64,000 nt of DNA from Phenylobacterium hankyongense (GCF_003254505.1 NZ_QFYP01000001.1:1472001-1536000), one strand, 5' to 3'; positions 25,779-38,104 are shown, counted from the stretch's first letter. Translations and numbers: made by a program. Notes: a model not told the origin generated them from the sequence alone.

Positions 25779-26084
25779 TCAGCCCATCAGGCCGATGAGC
25801 GGCGTGAAGATCAGCGGCAGGAGGTAGGTGATCGTGCCCTGGATGATCAGGATGACGATGATCGGGCTGATGTCGACGCCGCCCAGGGACGGGATCATCC
25901 GCTGGAAAGGCGCCAGCACCGGCCGGGTCACCGCGTCGAGGAACCGCGACACGTTGTAGACGAAGCGGTTGCGCAGGTTGATCACGTCGAAGGCCACCAG
26001 CCACGACAGGATGGCGCTGATGATGATCGCCCACACCAGAAGCTCGAGAAGCGAGCGGACGATGAAGTAGAGGAAGCTGCCCAT
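25779..26084 (-). CDS. yggT: YggT-family membrane protein
   Basis: The 101-residue protein has two hydrophobic segments (LLELLVWAIIISAILSWLVA and ISPIIVILIIQGTITYLLPL) flanking the family motif RFLDAVTRPVLAPFQRMIPS. YggT proteins sit in the inner membrane and have been linked to cell division, osmotic stress or cytochrome assembly. The ATG at 26084 (MGSFLYF) is chosen over a longer frame from 26183 because family members begin there. Confidence 0.9.
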   Translation of the reverse strand: MGSFLYFIVRSLLELLVWAIIISAILSWLVAFDVINLRNRFVYNVSRFLDAVTRPVLAPFQRMIPSLGGVDISPIIVILIIQGTITYLLPLIFTPLIGLMG

Positions 26085-26205
26085 GCCTGCGCTTCTAGCG
26101 GGGTTTGCGGCCCGGGCAAAGACGCCCCCGTAGCGTATGCGGCGTCGCCACGCGCTCTGCACGCTTGACAGAGGCGGGCGCAAAAGGGTTATTCCGCGCC
26201 TTCCT

Positions 26206-26281
26206 GGGGCCGTAGCTCAGTTGGTAGAGCGCCTCGTTCGCAATGAGGAGGTCAGCGGTTCGATTCCGCTCGGCTCCACCA
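26206..26281 (+). tRNA. tRNA-Ala (anticodon CGC)
   Basis: The 76-base gene folds into a full cloverleaf: acceptor stem GGGGCCG/CGGCTCC, D stem GCTC/GAGC, anticodon stem CCTCG/TGAGG around the loop TTCGCAA, and T stem AGCGG/CCGCT. CCA is encoded at 26279-26281. The anticodon is CGC (26239-26241), so it reads the alanine codon GCG, heavily used here. No integrase or att repeat was seen next to it. Confidence 0.96.
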
Positions 26282-26314
26282 GGAACCTTCCAAGCCCCGC
26301 GTCGCCCTGCCCGC

Positions 26315-27370
26315 CTAATGATGGTGAGGCGGCGGCTCCAGGCAGGTGATGGTGATCCGGGCGCCCGGACCGGCGTCGAGCACCGCGACCTCTGCGCCCA
26401 GCTGGCGGGCCAGCGCCTCCACGACGCTGGTGCCGAGGCCCACCCGGGCGGTGGCCGACGCCGGCGGCCGGCCCACGCCATCGTCGGTCACCGAAAGCGT
26501 CCAGCCCGGCGGGTGCAGTTCGTAGGCGACGACGATGTGGCCGTCGCGGGTTTCCGGAAAGGCGTGCTTCAGGGCGTTGATCACCAGTTCGGTGACGATG
26601 AGGCCGAGGCTGACCGCCTCGCGCGAAGTCACGGTGGCGGCTTCGGCGCGGACGTCCAGCCGGATCGGCCGGGAGTCGCGAATCATCGATGAGCCGAGGC
26701 TGCCGCACAGCTTGGTCAGGTACGGCCCCACGTCGACCTCGCCCAGGCTGGCTTGCAGGTGTTGCTGGACCGCGGCCACCGACATCACCCGGTCGTGGGC
26801 GTCACGCAGGTGGAGCCGGCTTTCCTCCGACTTCACGGTCCTGGCCTTGAGCAACAGGACGCTGGCGATGATCTGCAGGCTGTTGGCGACCCGGTGCTGC
26901 ATCTCCTGCAGCAGGACGGCGCGCTCGCGCAGCAGGTCGTCCTTCTCCAGCAGCAGGGAGGCGATCTGGCCGTCGGCCCGCCGGCTATCGGTGACGTCCT
27001 CGATCGACAGCATGACCAGGGGCCCGCGGTCGCGGTCGTCGTCCAGCCGCTGGACGTTCAGCATCAGGCGGCGCGGCGCCGCCGACCCCGCGGAGAGGTC
27101 GGTCTCATAGGGTGAGATGTCGAGACTGCCGGCCAGCGCGCTCTCGAGCAGTTCGCGCAGCTGGGGGAAGGCCCACTCTCCGGCGCCCAGGTCGTCCAGG
27201 GTCCGTCCGTCCGTCAGGTGGGGGGCGATGTCGAACGCGCTGGAGAAGGAGCGGCTGGCGCAGACCACGCGCAGGTCGCGGTCGAACAGCAGCAGCGGCA
27301 GGTGCGAGGTGTTGATCAGCGCGCGGGCGAGGCTCAGCCCGAGCTCGCCGCGGGATTCGATGGTCACCAT
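26315..27370 (-). CDS. PAS-containing sensor histidine kinase, HisKA_2 type
   Basis: The 351-residue protein has a PAS domain (LLLFDRDLRVVCASRSFSSA to about residue 150), then a HisKA_2 dimerisation domain with the phospho-His in LLQEMQHRVANSLQIIASVL, and an HATPase domain (VTELVINALKHAF, DDGVGRPP). This class often works with response regulators and anti-sigma systems of the general stress response in alphaproteobacteria. No regulator gene is adjacent, so the partner is elsewhere. The ATG at 27370 is chosen; the frame upstream is Arg/Pro-rich. Confidence 0.87.
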   Translation of the reverse strand: MVTIESRGELGLSLARALINTSHLPLLLFDRDLRVVCASRSFSSAFDIAPHLTDGRTLDDLGAGEWAFPQLRELLESALAGSLDISPYETDLSAGSAAPRRLMLNVQRLDDDRDRGPLVMLSIEDVTDSRRADGQIASLLLEKDDLLRERAVLLQEMQHRVANSLQIIASVLLLKARTVKSEESRLHLRDAHDRVMSVAAVQQHLQASLGEVDVGPYLTKLCGSLGSSMIRDSRPIRLDVRAEAATVTSREAVSLGLIVTELVINALKHAFPETRDGHIVVAYELHPPGWTLSVTDDGVGRPPASATARVGLGTSVVEALARQLGAEVAVLDAGPGARITITCLEPPPHHH

Positions 27371-27521
27371 TGTCGGCGAATTCCCCGACGAACGCGGCCG
27401 GAGCCGCGAAAGCCTTGCTCGGGTCAGGCGCCGCAGCGACTGACCGCAGTTCGTCTGGGGGCAGCCTACCACACGAGGTTGCGGCGCTGCAGGAATTCGG
27501 CGACGGCGGCCAAACGCCAAA

Positions 27522-27547
27522 CGCCCGCCGGATTGCTCCGGCGGGCG
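27522..27547 (-). terminator. Intrinsic-type terminator of the GYYD-repeat gene
   Basis: A perfect 10-base-pair stem (27522-27531 with 27538-27547) encloses a six-base loop, 25 bases past the stop of the leftward gene ending at 27572. On the minus strand it is followed by GTTTGGCGTTTGG, a T-rich tail that suits termination. Confidence 0.65.
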
Positions 27548-27571
27548 CTGGCTTAAGCGGCGGACAGATGA

Positions 27572-28615
27572 TCAGTAGTTGCGGCGGTTGTCCCGCTTGG
27601 TCCAGCGGATGCTGCTCCGCAGGGTTTCCAGCTTGGCCTGGATGCGCGCCTCGTCGCGTTGGGCGAGCTGGCCGCGGTAGTGGCGCATCCCCGATTCTTC
27701 GCGACGGATGGCGTCCAGCGACCGCAGGGCGCGGTTGGCGTCGCCGCGGCTCAGCGAGCCGTCGTCCATGCCGCGGCGGATGCTCTGGTCCAGCCACGCT
27801 TCGCGCGAGGCGATGTCGGGGCGGGTGTTGGCCCAGCTTCCGCGGGTGTCGTAGGAGGCGTTCGACGTATAGCCGGCGGCCGCTGCGGCCGTGGGGATCC
27901 AGCGACCGCGGGTGTCATAATAGCCCGAGGTCTGGCCGGCTCTCCAGCGGCCGTTGGCGTCGTAGTAGCCCGGCTCCGCATCGGCGATCCAGGCGCCGTT
28001 GGCGCCCTGGTGGCCGGCGGCCTGGCCGGACATCCAGCGACCGTTGGAGTCGTAGTGGCCGGTGGTGGGGCCCGCGACCCAACGGCCCTGGCCGTCGTAG
28101 TAGCCGCTGGCGGTGGCCGCAACCCACTGGCCGTCGGCCTCGTAATAGCCCTCGGCCGAGGCCGGGATCCAGTGGCCGTGGGAGTCGTAGTAGCCGCTGG
28201 TCGAGGCGGTCGTGCTGGCGGTGACCCAGCGGCCCTGGCCGTCGTAGTAGCCGTTCGGCGCGCCGTCGACCCACTGGCCGTTGCGATCATAATAGCCGGC
28301 GGCGTTCGCCTGCTCGACCGCGTTGGCGTGCCAGGCGCCGTTGGTGTCGTAGTAGCCATAGGCGTGGGCGCAGTCGGCGCGGGACTTGCTGACCTGGTTG
28401 CCGATCACCGCGCCGCCGACTCCGCCGATCACCGCGCCGGTGGTCTTGTCGCCATGGCCCGCGACCGCACTGCCCAACAGGGCGCCGAGGCCGGCGCCGA
28501 CGACGGTGCCGGCGACGCGGTTGTTGTGTTGCTGTTCGCAGCTCGTCTGAGCGAACGCGAACGAAGGAAGGAGGGCCGCCGCGGCGATGCCGGCGACGAG
28601 CAGATGTTTTCGCAT
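27572..28615 (-). CDS. Secreted glycine-zipper protein with tandem GYYDxxGxW repeats
   Basis: The 347-residue precursor has a signal peptide ending at AFAQTS (about 22), a glycine-zipper segment at about 33-75 (GTVVGAGLGALLGSAVAGHG and GAVIGGVGGAVIGN) and about eleven copies of a 15-residue repeat of the type GYYDxxGxW at about 87-264. A basic, helical tail follows. Glycine zippers associate with membranes; the aromatic repeat may bind sugar or peptidoglycan, but this is inference. The ATG at 28615 follows CAGGAG. The protein family beyond the zipper was not recognised. Confidence 0.75.
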   Translation of the reverse strand: MRKHLLVAGIAAAALLPSFAFAQTSCEQQHNNRVAGTVVGAGLGALLGSAVAGHGDKTTGAVIGGVGGAVIGNQVSKSRADCAHAYGYYDTNGAWHANAVEQANAAGYYDRNGQWVDGAPNGYYDGQGRWVTASTTASTSGYYDSHGHWIPASAEGYYEADGQWVAATASGYYDGQGRWVAGPTTGHYDSNGRWMSGQAAGHQGANGAWIADAEPGYYDANGRWRAGQTSGYYDTRGRWIPTAAAAAGYTSNASYDTRGSWANTRPDIASREAWLDQSIRRGMDDGSLSRGDANRALRSLDAIRREESGMRHYRGQLAQRDEARIQAKLETLRSSIRWTKRDNRRNY

Positions 28616-28734
28616 GGAATGGAGCTCCTGGAAAAGATGCATATCTTTCCGCTTGCAACCATAACGCTCAAGCTTGCGAACAGTTCCAGTATCGCGCGAA
28701 CAATGCGGCGCTGAACTTCGGAATTATTCGGGAG

Positions 28735-28753
28735 GCGACGAATAAATCGTCGC
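28735..28753 (-). terminator. Hairpin after the coiled-coil cistron
   Basis: A 7-base-pair stem (28735-28741 with 28747-28753) around ATAAA lies 25 bases past the stop at 28778, where the leftward two-gene unit ends. A T-rich tail is weak on the minus strand, so termination is only probable. Confidence 0.35.
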
Positions 28754-28777
28754 GCCGTTTCGACCCGGCTTCGGGAT

Positions 28778-28954
28778 TTACTGCCCGCTACCCAGCGGAT
28801 TGGGCGGGCGCATCGCCCTGCGGCCGTGCAGGCGCTCGAGTTCCTCGCGCAACCGGCCGGCCTCGGCCGAGATGTCGGTGACGTCGGACTGCAGTTGGGC
28901 CACCCGCTGGCGCAGGTAGAGGTTCTCGCGCTGCAGGTCCTCGGGCGCGGTCAC
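28778..28954 (-). CDS. Small coiled-coil protein, second cistron of a PspB-like pair
   Basis: The protein has 58 residues, starting at the GTG at 28954. Residues 5-45 form a heptad-rich coiled coil (LQRENLYLRQRVAQLQSDVT, AGRLREELERLHGRR) and the tail is proline-rich. Its start overlaps the upstream stop by four bases (GTGA). Together with the preceding membrane peptide it has the outline of PspB, a membrane helix followed by a cytoplasmic coil, but as two chains. Function is inferred from architecture only. Confidence 0.6.
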   Translation of the reverse strand: MTAPEDLQRENLYLRQRVAQLQSDVTDISAEAGRLREELERLHGRRAMRPPNPLGSGQ

Positions 28955-29052
28955 CGCGACCGGCCTTCGCGCGCGCCGACCAGGGTGTAGACCAGGGGAA
29001 AGACGATAGCGGCCAGCACGCAGAGCGCAGAGGCGGCGAAAAGCAGGGACAT
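28951..29052 (-). CDS. 33-residue membrane peptide, first cistron of a PspB-like pair
   Basis: The peptide opens with MSLLFAASALCVLAAIVFPL and a hydrophobic run of about 23 residues, then ends basic (GAREGRSR). The ATG at 29052 has only a weak ribosome site (GAGATCTCC). The TGA stop forms a GTGA overlap with the coiled-coil cistron, which strongly suggests both are translated. No database family could be checked. Confidence 0.55.
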   Translation of the reverse strand: MSLLFAASALCVLAAIVFPLVYTLVGAREGRSR

Positions 29053-29285
29053 GGAGATCTCGAAGGGCGCCGCATCGGGAGGATTGACCGCTTCGGTGGC
29101 GGCGGCCCGCCCGACGGCGCACGTCCCCTATATGGGGGTCCCGCGACGATCCGCCAGCGCGCAGGATCCACATCGCGCCCCGGAGCGTCCCGCGACGTGC
29201 TAGGCTGGGCCATTGCCGGCACGTGCTTTGGGGCCGTCGGCAGCTGAGAGAGCCTTTGCGCTCCCGCCTCCAGCGAGGCCGAACC

Positions 29286-29495
29286 ATGTCGCGACAGCAG
29301 CAATATCTCGCCAACGCCCTGACCTGCGCCAAGCGTGGGGCGGCGGCCACCGAGGCCGAGGAGCGGACCGCCTCCGAACAGGCCGAGCAGGCCTGGCTCG
29401 TCCTGGCGGGCATCGAGGCGGCCAGGGAGCTGCCGGCGGCCGCGGCGCCCGCCAGCATCCGCCAGGGCCACCGCGCGGGCTGGTACGCCGGCTGA
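29286..29495 (+). CDS. Small hypothetical protein
   Basis: The protein has 69 residues and is Ala/Glu-rich and helical (AAATEAEERTASEQAEQAWL). It starts at the ATG at 29286; a TTG upstream at 29223 is possible. No domain or strong ribosome site was seen. It may be real because it starts a rightward unit before the phosphatase gene, but the evidence is thin. Confidence 0.4.
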   Translation: MSRQQQYLANALTCAKRGAAATEAEERTASEQAEQAWLVLAGIEAARELPAAAAPASIRQGHRAGWYAG

Positions 29496-29584
29496 GCCGC
29501 CAGCGGCGCCGGAAAGCGTCGCCGTTCGTTGTGGGGTAAGGATCGCGGACCTATGTTCGCGGTCCGTCAGTCTGGACGCCTTCC

Positions 29585-30361
29585 TTGTTCGCTCGCCTGT
29601 TCGGCCGCAATCGTACGCCCGACGTTCCGCCCACCACCGGCGGCCGGCTGGTCTATGCCGTCGGTGACGTGCATGGGCGGCTGGACGCGCTGGAGCCGCT
29701 GTTGCGCGACATCGGCCAGGACGTGCTGACCGCCCCGCCGGCCGAGCGGCCGATGCTGATCTTCCTCGGCGACTATGTGGACCGCGGGCCCGAGAGCCGG
29801 CAGGTCGTCGACCTGATCCTGCGGATGCAGGCGGACGAGGCCTTCGAGACCGTGGCGCTGAAGGGCAACCACGAGGAGGCCCTGCTGCAGTTCCTCGACG
29901 ATCCGAGCTTCGGGGCGACCTGGATGGAGCACGGCGGCGGCCCGACCCTGGTCTCCTACGGCGTGCAGCCCCCCGCGACCCGCACCGACGCGGAAGCCTG
30001 GCAGCGGGTGCGCGACGCCTTCGACAAGGCCCTGCCGGCCGACCACCGGAGCTTCTTCGGAAACCTGCGGCTGATGGAGACGGTGGGCGACTACGCCTTC
30101 GTCCACGCCGGCGTGCGGCCCGGGGTGCCGCTGGAGCAACAGGCCGAGCGCGACCTCCTGTGGATCCGTCATGAGTTCCTGCAGGACCGTGGCCCGTTCG
30201 GGAAGGTGATCGTCCACGGCCACACCCCGGCCGAGGAGCCGCAACTGATGAAGCACCGGCTGGGCGTCGACACCGGCGCCTACGCCACCGGCCTGCTCAC
30301 CGCCGTGCGCCTGCGCGACGAAGGCCAGACCCTGATCCAGGCCCGCGCGCGGCGGGGGTAG
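29585..30361 (+). CDS. Serine/threonine-type protein phosphatase (calcineurin-like metallophosphoesterase)
   Basis: The 258-residue protein has the full metal-binding series: GDVHGR (about residue 28), FLGDYVDRGPES, LKGNHEE, then YAFVHAGVRPG and IVHGHTP. These are PPP-family signatures also seen in bacterial diadenosine tetraphosphatases and bis-phosphatases. The start is a TTG at 29585, giving MFARLFGR, a normal opening for this family in the group; no ATG in frame lies nearby. Convergent with polA, 10 bases apart. Confidence 0.88.
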   Translation: MFARLFGRNRTPDVPPTTGGRLVYAVGDVHGRLDALEPLLRDIGQDVLTAPPAERPMLIFLGDYVDRGPESRQVVDLILRMQADEAFETVALKGNHEEALLQFLDDPSFGATWMEHGGGPTLVSYGVQPPATRTDAEAWQRVRDAFDKALPADHRSFFGNLRLMETVGDYAFVHAGVRPGVPLEQQAERDLLWIRHEFLQDRGPFGKVIVHGHTPAEEPQLMKHRLGVDTGAYATGLLTAVRLRDEGQTLIQARARRG

Positions 30362-30371
30362 CGGCCCGCGG

Positions 30372-33242
30372 CTAGTGGGCGTCGTCCCAGTTGGCGGCGG
30401 CGCGGGCCTCGACCACCAGCGGCACGGACAGGGCCACCGCCGGCTCCGGCGCCGATTCCATCACCCGCTTGGCCACCGCGATCACCGCCTCGGCCTCGGC
30501 TTCCGGGGCCTCGAACACCAGTTCGTCGTGCACCTGCAGCAGCATGCGCGCCGTCAGGCCCTCGGCTCTGAGGGCGTCGGGCATGCGCACCATGGCCCGG
30601 CGGATCACGTCGGCGGCGGCGCCCTGGATCGGGGCGTTGATCGCCGCGCGGTCGGCGAAGGACCGCTCCGCCTGGCTCTTGCCGCGCGCCGCCGGGATGT
30701 GGACCTTGCGGCCGAAGATGGTGGTCACGAAGGCTTGGCTGCGGACCTGCTGGATCATGCGGTCCATGTAGGTGCGGATCCCCGGGAAGCGGTCGAAGTA
30801 GGTCTTGATGTAGGCGCCGGCCTCCTCGCGGGGGATCGACAGCTGGTTGGCCAGGCCGAAGGCCGAGATGCCGTAGACGATGCCGAAGTTGATCGCCTTG
30901 GCGCGCCGGCGGGTCTCGGCCGGCATGCCTTCCACCGGCACCCCGAACATCTCCGAGGCGGTCATGGCGTGGATGTCGAGGCCGTCCTTGAACGCCTGCT
31001 TCAGCTGCGGGATGTCGCCGATGTGGGCCAACAGGCGCAGCTCGATCTGGCTGTAGTCGGCGCTGATCAGCACGTGGCCGGGCTCGGCGATGAAGGCCTT
31101 GCGGATCTTGCGGCCCTCCTCGGTGCGGACCGGGATGTTCTGCAGGTTGGGGTCGGACGAGGCGAGGCGCCCGGTGGTGGCGGCCGCCAGGCTGAAGGAG
31201 GTGTGCACCCGGCCGGTGCGGGGCGAGATCGCCGCCACCAGGTTGTCGGTGTAGGTGCCCTTCAGCTTCGACAGCTGGCGCCAGTCCAGGAGGGTGCGCG
31301 GCAGCTCGTGGCCCTGGGCGGCCAGATCCTCCAGCACCGAGGCGTCGGTGGAGGTCGCGCCGGTGCCGGTGGTCTTGCCGGTGGCCAAGCCCATCTCCTG
31401 GTACAGCACCTCGCCGATCTGCTTCGGCGAGCCGAGGTTGAACGGCCGGCCGGCCAGCCGGTGGGCCTCGATCTCCAGCTCGCCCATCCGCACCGCGAAG
31501 TCGTTGGACAACTGGCGCAGCCGCTCGGGGTCGACCTTGACGCCGGCCAGCTCCATCTCGACCAGCACCTTCGGCAGCGGCCGCTCCAGGGTCTCGTAGA
31601 CGGTCAGCAGGTGCTCGTGCGCCAGCCGCGGCCGCAGGTGCTCGTAGAGCCGCAGGGTGACGTCGGAGTCCTCGGCCGCGTAGCAGGTCGCCTCGCTCAG
31701 CGGCACGTGCTTGAAGCTCTTCTGCGCCTTGCCGGCCCCGGCCACGGTCTTGAAGCTGATCGGCTCGTGGTCCAGCCAGCGCTTGGCGAGCTCGTCCATG
31801 CCGTGGCTCTTGTGCAGCCCCGCTTCCAGCACGAAGCTGATCAGCATGGTGTCGTCGATCGGCCCGACCTCGATCCCGTAGCGGGAGAGGACGGCCATGT
31901 CGTACTTGGCGTTCTGCGCCACCTTCAGGACCGCGGGGTCCTCCAGCAGCGGCTTGAGCCGGGCGATCACCTCTTCGCAAGGGATCTGCGCCAGGTCGGC
32001 GGGCTCCTCGAAGTCGAGGCCGCCGGCGGCCTCGTCCTGGTGGCCGACCGGGATGTAGCAGGCCTCGCCCGGCGCCACGGCCAGGGACACGCCGCACAGC
32101 TCGGCGCTGGCCGAGGACAGCGCGTCGGTCTCGGTGTCGAAGGCGACGATCCCCGCCGCCCGCGCCCGGGCGATCCAGGCGTCCAGGGTCTCGACGTCGC
32201 GGACGCACTGGTAGGTGGTGACGTCGATGGCGGCGTGCTGCGGGACCTGCGGTCCCTTGGTCTCGGCGGGAGCCGGGGTCGCCGTCGGGGCCGCGCCGCC
32301 GCGCGCCTCCACCACCCGCCGCGCCAGGGTGCGGAACTCCATCAGCTCCAGGAAGTCGGCGAGCACCTGCGGGTCGGGGTCCTCCACCGCCAGCTCGTCG
32401 ATCGGGCTCGGCAGCGGGGTGTCGCAGTCCAGCCGCACCAGTTCCCGCGACAGCCGCACCTGGTCGGCGAAGTCGATCAGCGTCTGGCGGCGCTTGTCCT
32501 GCTTGATCTCGTGGGCGCGCGACAACAGCGTATCGAGATCGCCGTATTCGAGGATCAGGGCCGAGGCGGTCTTGATGCCGATGCCCGGGGCGCCGGGGAC
32601 GTTGTCCACCGAGTCGCCGCACAGGGCCTGCACATCGACGACCTTGTCCGGCGGAACGCCGAACTTCTCGACGACCTGCTCGGGCCCGATGCGGACGTTC
32701 TTCATGGTGTCCAGCATGGTGACCTGCGGGCCCACCAGCTGCATCAGGTCCTTGTCGGAGGAGACGATGACCACCTCGCCGCCGAAGTCGCGGACCTTGC
32801 AGGCGTAGGCGGCGATCAGGTCGTCGGCCTCGTAGCCGGGCAGCTCCAGGCAGGGCACACCGAACGCCCGGGTGGCGTCGCGCACCAGCGGGAACTGCGG
32901 CCGCAGATCCTCCGGCGGCGGCGGGCGGTGGGCCTTGTACTTGTCGTAGAGCTTGTTGCGGAAGGTCTGCTCGGAATGGTCGAACACCACCGCCAGGTGG
33001 GTCGGCGCGTCGTCCGAGGCCTTCATGTCGACCAGCAGCTTCCACAGCATGTTGCAGAAGCCCTGCACCGCGCCCACCGGCAGGCCGTCCGACTTGCGGG
33101 TCAGCGGCGGCAGGGCGTGGAAGGCGCGGAAGATGAACCCCGACCCGTCCACCAGGTAGAGCCGGACCTTGGGTCCGTCCTGCGTCGGTTCGCGCGGGAT
33201 CTCGTCCAGGGTCTGCGGGGCGGCGTCGAGCGTGTCGGTCAT
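30372..33242 (-). CDS. polA: DNA polymerase I
   Basis: The 956-residue protein has a 5'-3' exonuclease domain (about 25-290; FDHSEQTFRNKLYDKYKAHR), a 3'-5' exonuclease domain whose motifs are intact (FDTETD, NAKYDM, YAAEDSD), and the polymerase domain (VLISADYSQIELRLLAHIGD, AKAINFGIVYGISAFGLANQ, LLQVHDELVFE). All three activities therefore appear functional. It fills gaps in repair and Okazaki-fragment processing. The ATG at 33242 is used; a longer open frame to 33386 runs through an intergenic repeat and is rejected. Confidence 0.97.
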   Translation of the reverse strand: MTDTLDAAPQTLDEIPREPTQDGPKVRLYLVDGSGFIFRAFHALPPLTRKSDGLPVGAVQGFCNMLWKLLVDMKASDDAPTHLAVVFDHSEQTFRNKLYDKYKAHRPPPPEDLRPQFPLVRDATRAFGVPCLELPGYEADDLIAAYACKVRDFGGEVVIVSSDKDLMQLVGPQVTMLDTMKNVRIGPEQVVEKFGVPPDKVVDVQALCGDSVDNVPGAPGIGIKTASALILEYGDLDTLLSRAHEIKQDKRRQTLIDFADQVRLSRELVRLDCDTPLPSPIDELAVEDPDPQVLADFLELMEFRTLARRVVEARGGAAPTATPAPAETKGPQVPQHAAIDVTTYQCVRDVETLDAWIARARAAGIVAFDTETDALSSASAELCGVSLAVAPGEACYIPVGHQDEAAGGLDFEEPADLAQIPCEEVIARLKPLLEDPAVLKVAQNAKYDMAVLSRYGIEVGPIDDTMLISFVLEAGLHKSHGMDELAKRWLDHEPISFKTVAGAGKAQKSFKHVPLSEATCYAAEDSDVTLRLYEHLRPRLAHEHLLTVYETLERPLPKVLVEMELAGVKVDPERLRQLSNDFAVRMGELEIEAHRLAGRPFNLGSPKQIGEVLYQEMGLATGKTTGTGATSTDASVLEDLAAQGHELPRTLLDWRQLSKLKGTYTDNLVAAISPRTGRVHTSFSLAAATTGRLASSDPNLQNIPVRTEEGRKIRKAFIAEPGHVLISADYSQIELRLLAHIGDIPQLKQAFKDGLDIHAMTASEMFGVPVEGMPAETRRRAKAINFGIVYGISAFGLANQLSIPREEAGAYIKTYFDRFPGIRTYMDRMIQQVRSQAFVTTIFGRKVHIPAARGKSQAERSFADRAAINAPIQGAAADVIRRAMVRMPDALRAEGLTARMLLQVHDELVFEAPEAEAEAVIAVAKRVMESAPEPAVALSVPLVVEARAAANWDDAH

Positions 33243-33305
33243 GAGGGCAAGATAGGGCGGCCGGGCGCGAAGGTCATCTGCGACGAAGCGGCGAGCCCAT
33301 CCTCG

Positions 33306-33410
33306 TTCGTCATGGCCCGGCTCGTCCGGGCCACCCAGCCCAAAGCCGTTCCGCGGTTGACGACGTTCGGCCTTGGGATGGATCACCCGGACGAGCCGGG
33401 TGATGACGAG
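33306..33410. repeat. Two-hairpin intergenic repeat, copy 1
   Basis: About 105 bases. The left arm forms a hairpin GGCCCGG-CTCGT-CCGGGCC and the right arm TCACCCGG-ACGAG-CCGGGTGA, and the two loops are reverse complements. A second copy lies at 49624-49729 with nearly identical arms and different middle sequence. It begins one base beyond the stop of the leftward gene at 33412, matching the placement of the other copy. The layout is like REP doublets (BIMEs). Confidence 0.85.
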
Positions 33411-33411
33411 T

Positions 33412-34221
33412 TCAGACGGAGAACCGCGTGTTGAGGTTGGGCAGGCCCTCGGCCCCCGCGGAGAAGGCGGCCGCCTCGCCGCTTTCCAGGTAGCCGGCGA
33501 CCGCCTTGCCGAGGGTGGCGTAGGCGGCGCGGAACGGCGAGGTCGCCGAGCTCAGCCGCCGCACGCCCAGCGCCTGCAGCCGCGCGGCCGGCGACAGGCC
33601 CGGCAGCAGCATGATGTTCAGCGGCAGGTGGATGGCGTCCGCCAGTCGGCCGATCAGGTCGTCGTCCTTCGGCCCGGGCACGAAGATGCCGTCCGCGCCC
33701 GCGGTCCGGTAGCGCTCCGCCCGCTGCACGGTCTCGGCATAGGCGGCGGAGCCCTCGGCCAGCCCCTTCAGATAGACGTCGATGCGGGCGTTGATGAACA
33801 GCGGGACCCCGGCCCGGTCGGCGGCCTGGCGCACCGCCTCGACCTTGCGGGCATGCAGCTCGGGGTCGCGCGTTCCGTCCTCGAAGTTGATCCCCACCGC
33901 GCCGGCCTGGATCAGCCGCGCGATGAACTCGCCCAGTTGGCCGAGGTCGTCGGTGTAGCCGCCCTCCACGTCGGCGGTCACCGGGACCGAGACCACCCGC
34001 GCCACCTCGGCGACGGTGGTCAGCACCTTGTCGGTCGGCACGGCGTCGCCGTCCGGATAGCCGTGCGCCCAGGCCACCGCCGCCGAGGAAGTCGCCACCG
34101 CCTTGGCGCCGGCGTCCTCCATGATCGCCGCGCTCGCCGCATCCCAGGCGTTCGGCAGCACCAGGATCTCGGCGCCATGGTGCAGGGTCTTGAACTGCTC
34201 GGCCTTGCTGGTCTGGTCCAT
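33412..34221 (-). CDS. Isocitrate lyase/PEP mutase-superfamily enzyme
   Basis: The 269-residue protein matches the phosphoenolpyruvate mutase-like branch: [38 protein letters not shown] and [11 protein letters not shown]. It lacks the KKCGH loop of isocitrate lyases, so it is more like an oxaloacetate decarboxylase, carboxyvinyl-phosphonate mutase or 2-methylisocitrate lyase relative. Substrate unknown. Monocistronic, divergent from recF. Confidence 0.87.
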   Translation of the reverse strand: MDQTSKAEQFKTLHHGAEILVLPNAWDAASAAIMEDAGAKAVATSSAAVAWAHGYPDGDAVPTDKVLTTVAEVARVVSVPVTADVEGGYTDDLGQLGEFIARLIQAGAVGINFEDGTRDPELHARKVEAVRQAADRAGVPLFINARIDVYLKGLAEGSAAYAETVQRAERYRTAGADGIFVPGPKDDDLIGRLADAIHLPLNIMLLPGLSPAARLQALGVRRLSSATSPFRAAYATLGKAVAGYLESGEAAAFSAGAEGLPNLNTRFSV

Positions 34222-34361
34222 CCGGATCTCCTCCGCTCAAGCTCGTTGCCCCAATATGGGGAGGATTGCGATGCGCCGCTCGCGGAAAACGGACCTCGAC
34301 GCAGCGTCGCACGCGCGCGCGAAACCCTGCCCGCGCCCGAGAAACCCTGTATGACCGCGGC

Positions 34362-37942
<3,581 letters not shown>

Positions 37943-38104
37943 GCCAAGCGCCACCGGTGCAGAAATGTCCCACCGGCGTCCGAAAATGAGCCCCGAAGGC
38001 TTCCGATCGGCCCGCCTGCGTGACACTAGAGTGACGTCAGTGTGTCGGTTTCGCTAAACGCTCCTCCAGGGTAGCGCCGGTTCGGCGCGACAGGGGATGT
38101 GGCG

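Noticed and set aside
26206-26281. tRNA-Ala as a site of island integration
   Set aside because: No integrase gene, no direct repeat of the tRNA 3' end and no change in gene content beside it.
28951-28956. Programmed -1 frameshift that would fuse the two PspB-like cistrons
   Set aside because: A -1 shift would join the frames, but there is no slippery heptamer at the junction; a GTGA re-initiation overlap is the simpler reading.
33243-33386. N-terminal extension of polA by 48 residues
   Set aside because: The extension runs into the two-hairpin repeat and has no similarity to DNA polymerase I; the ATG at 33242 gives a normal start.
30375-33434. Long open frame of 1019 codons antisense to polA
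   Set aside because: Same composition artefact; polA carries all exonuclease and polymerase motifs on the opposite strand.
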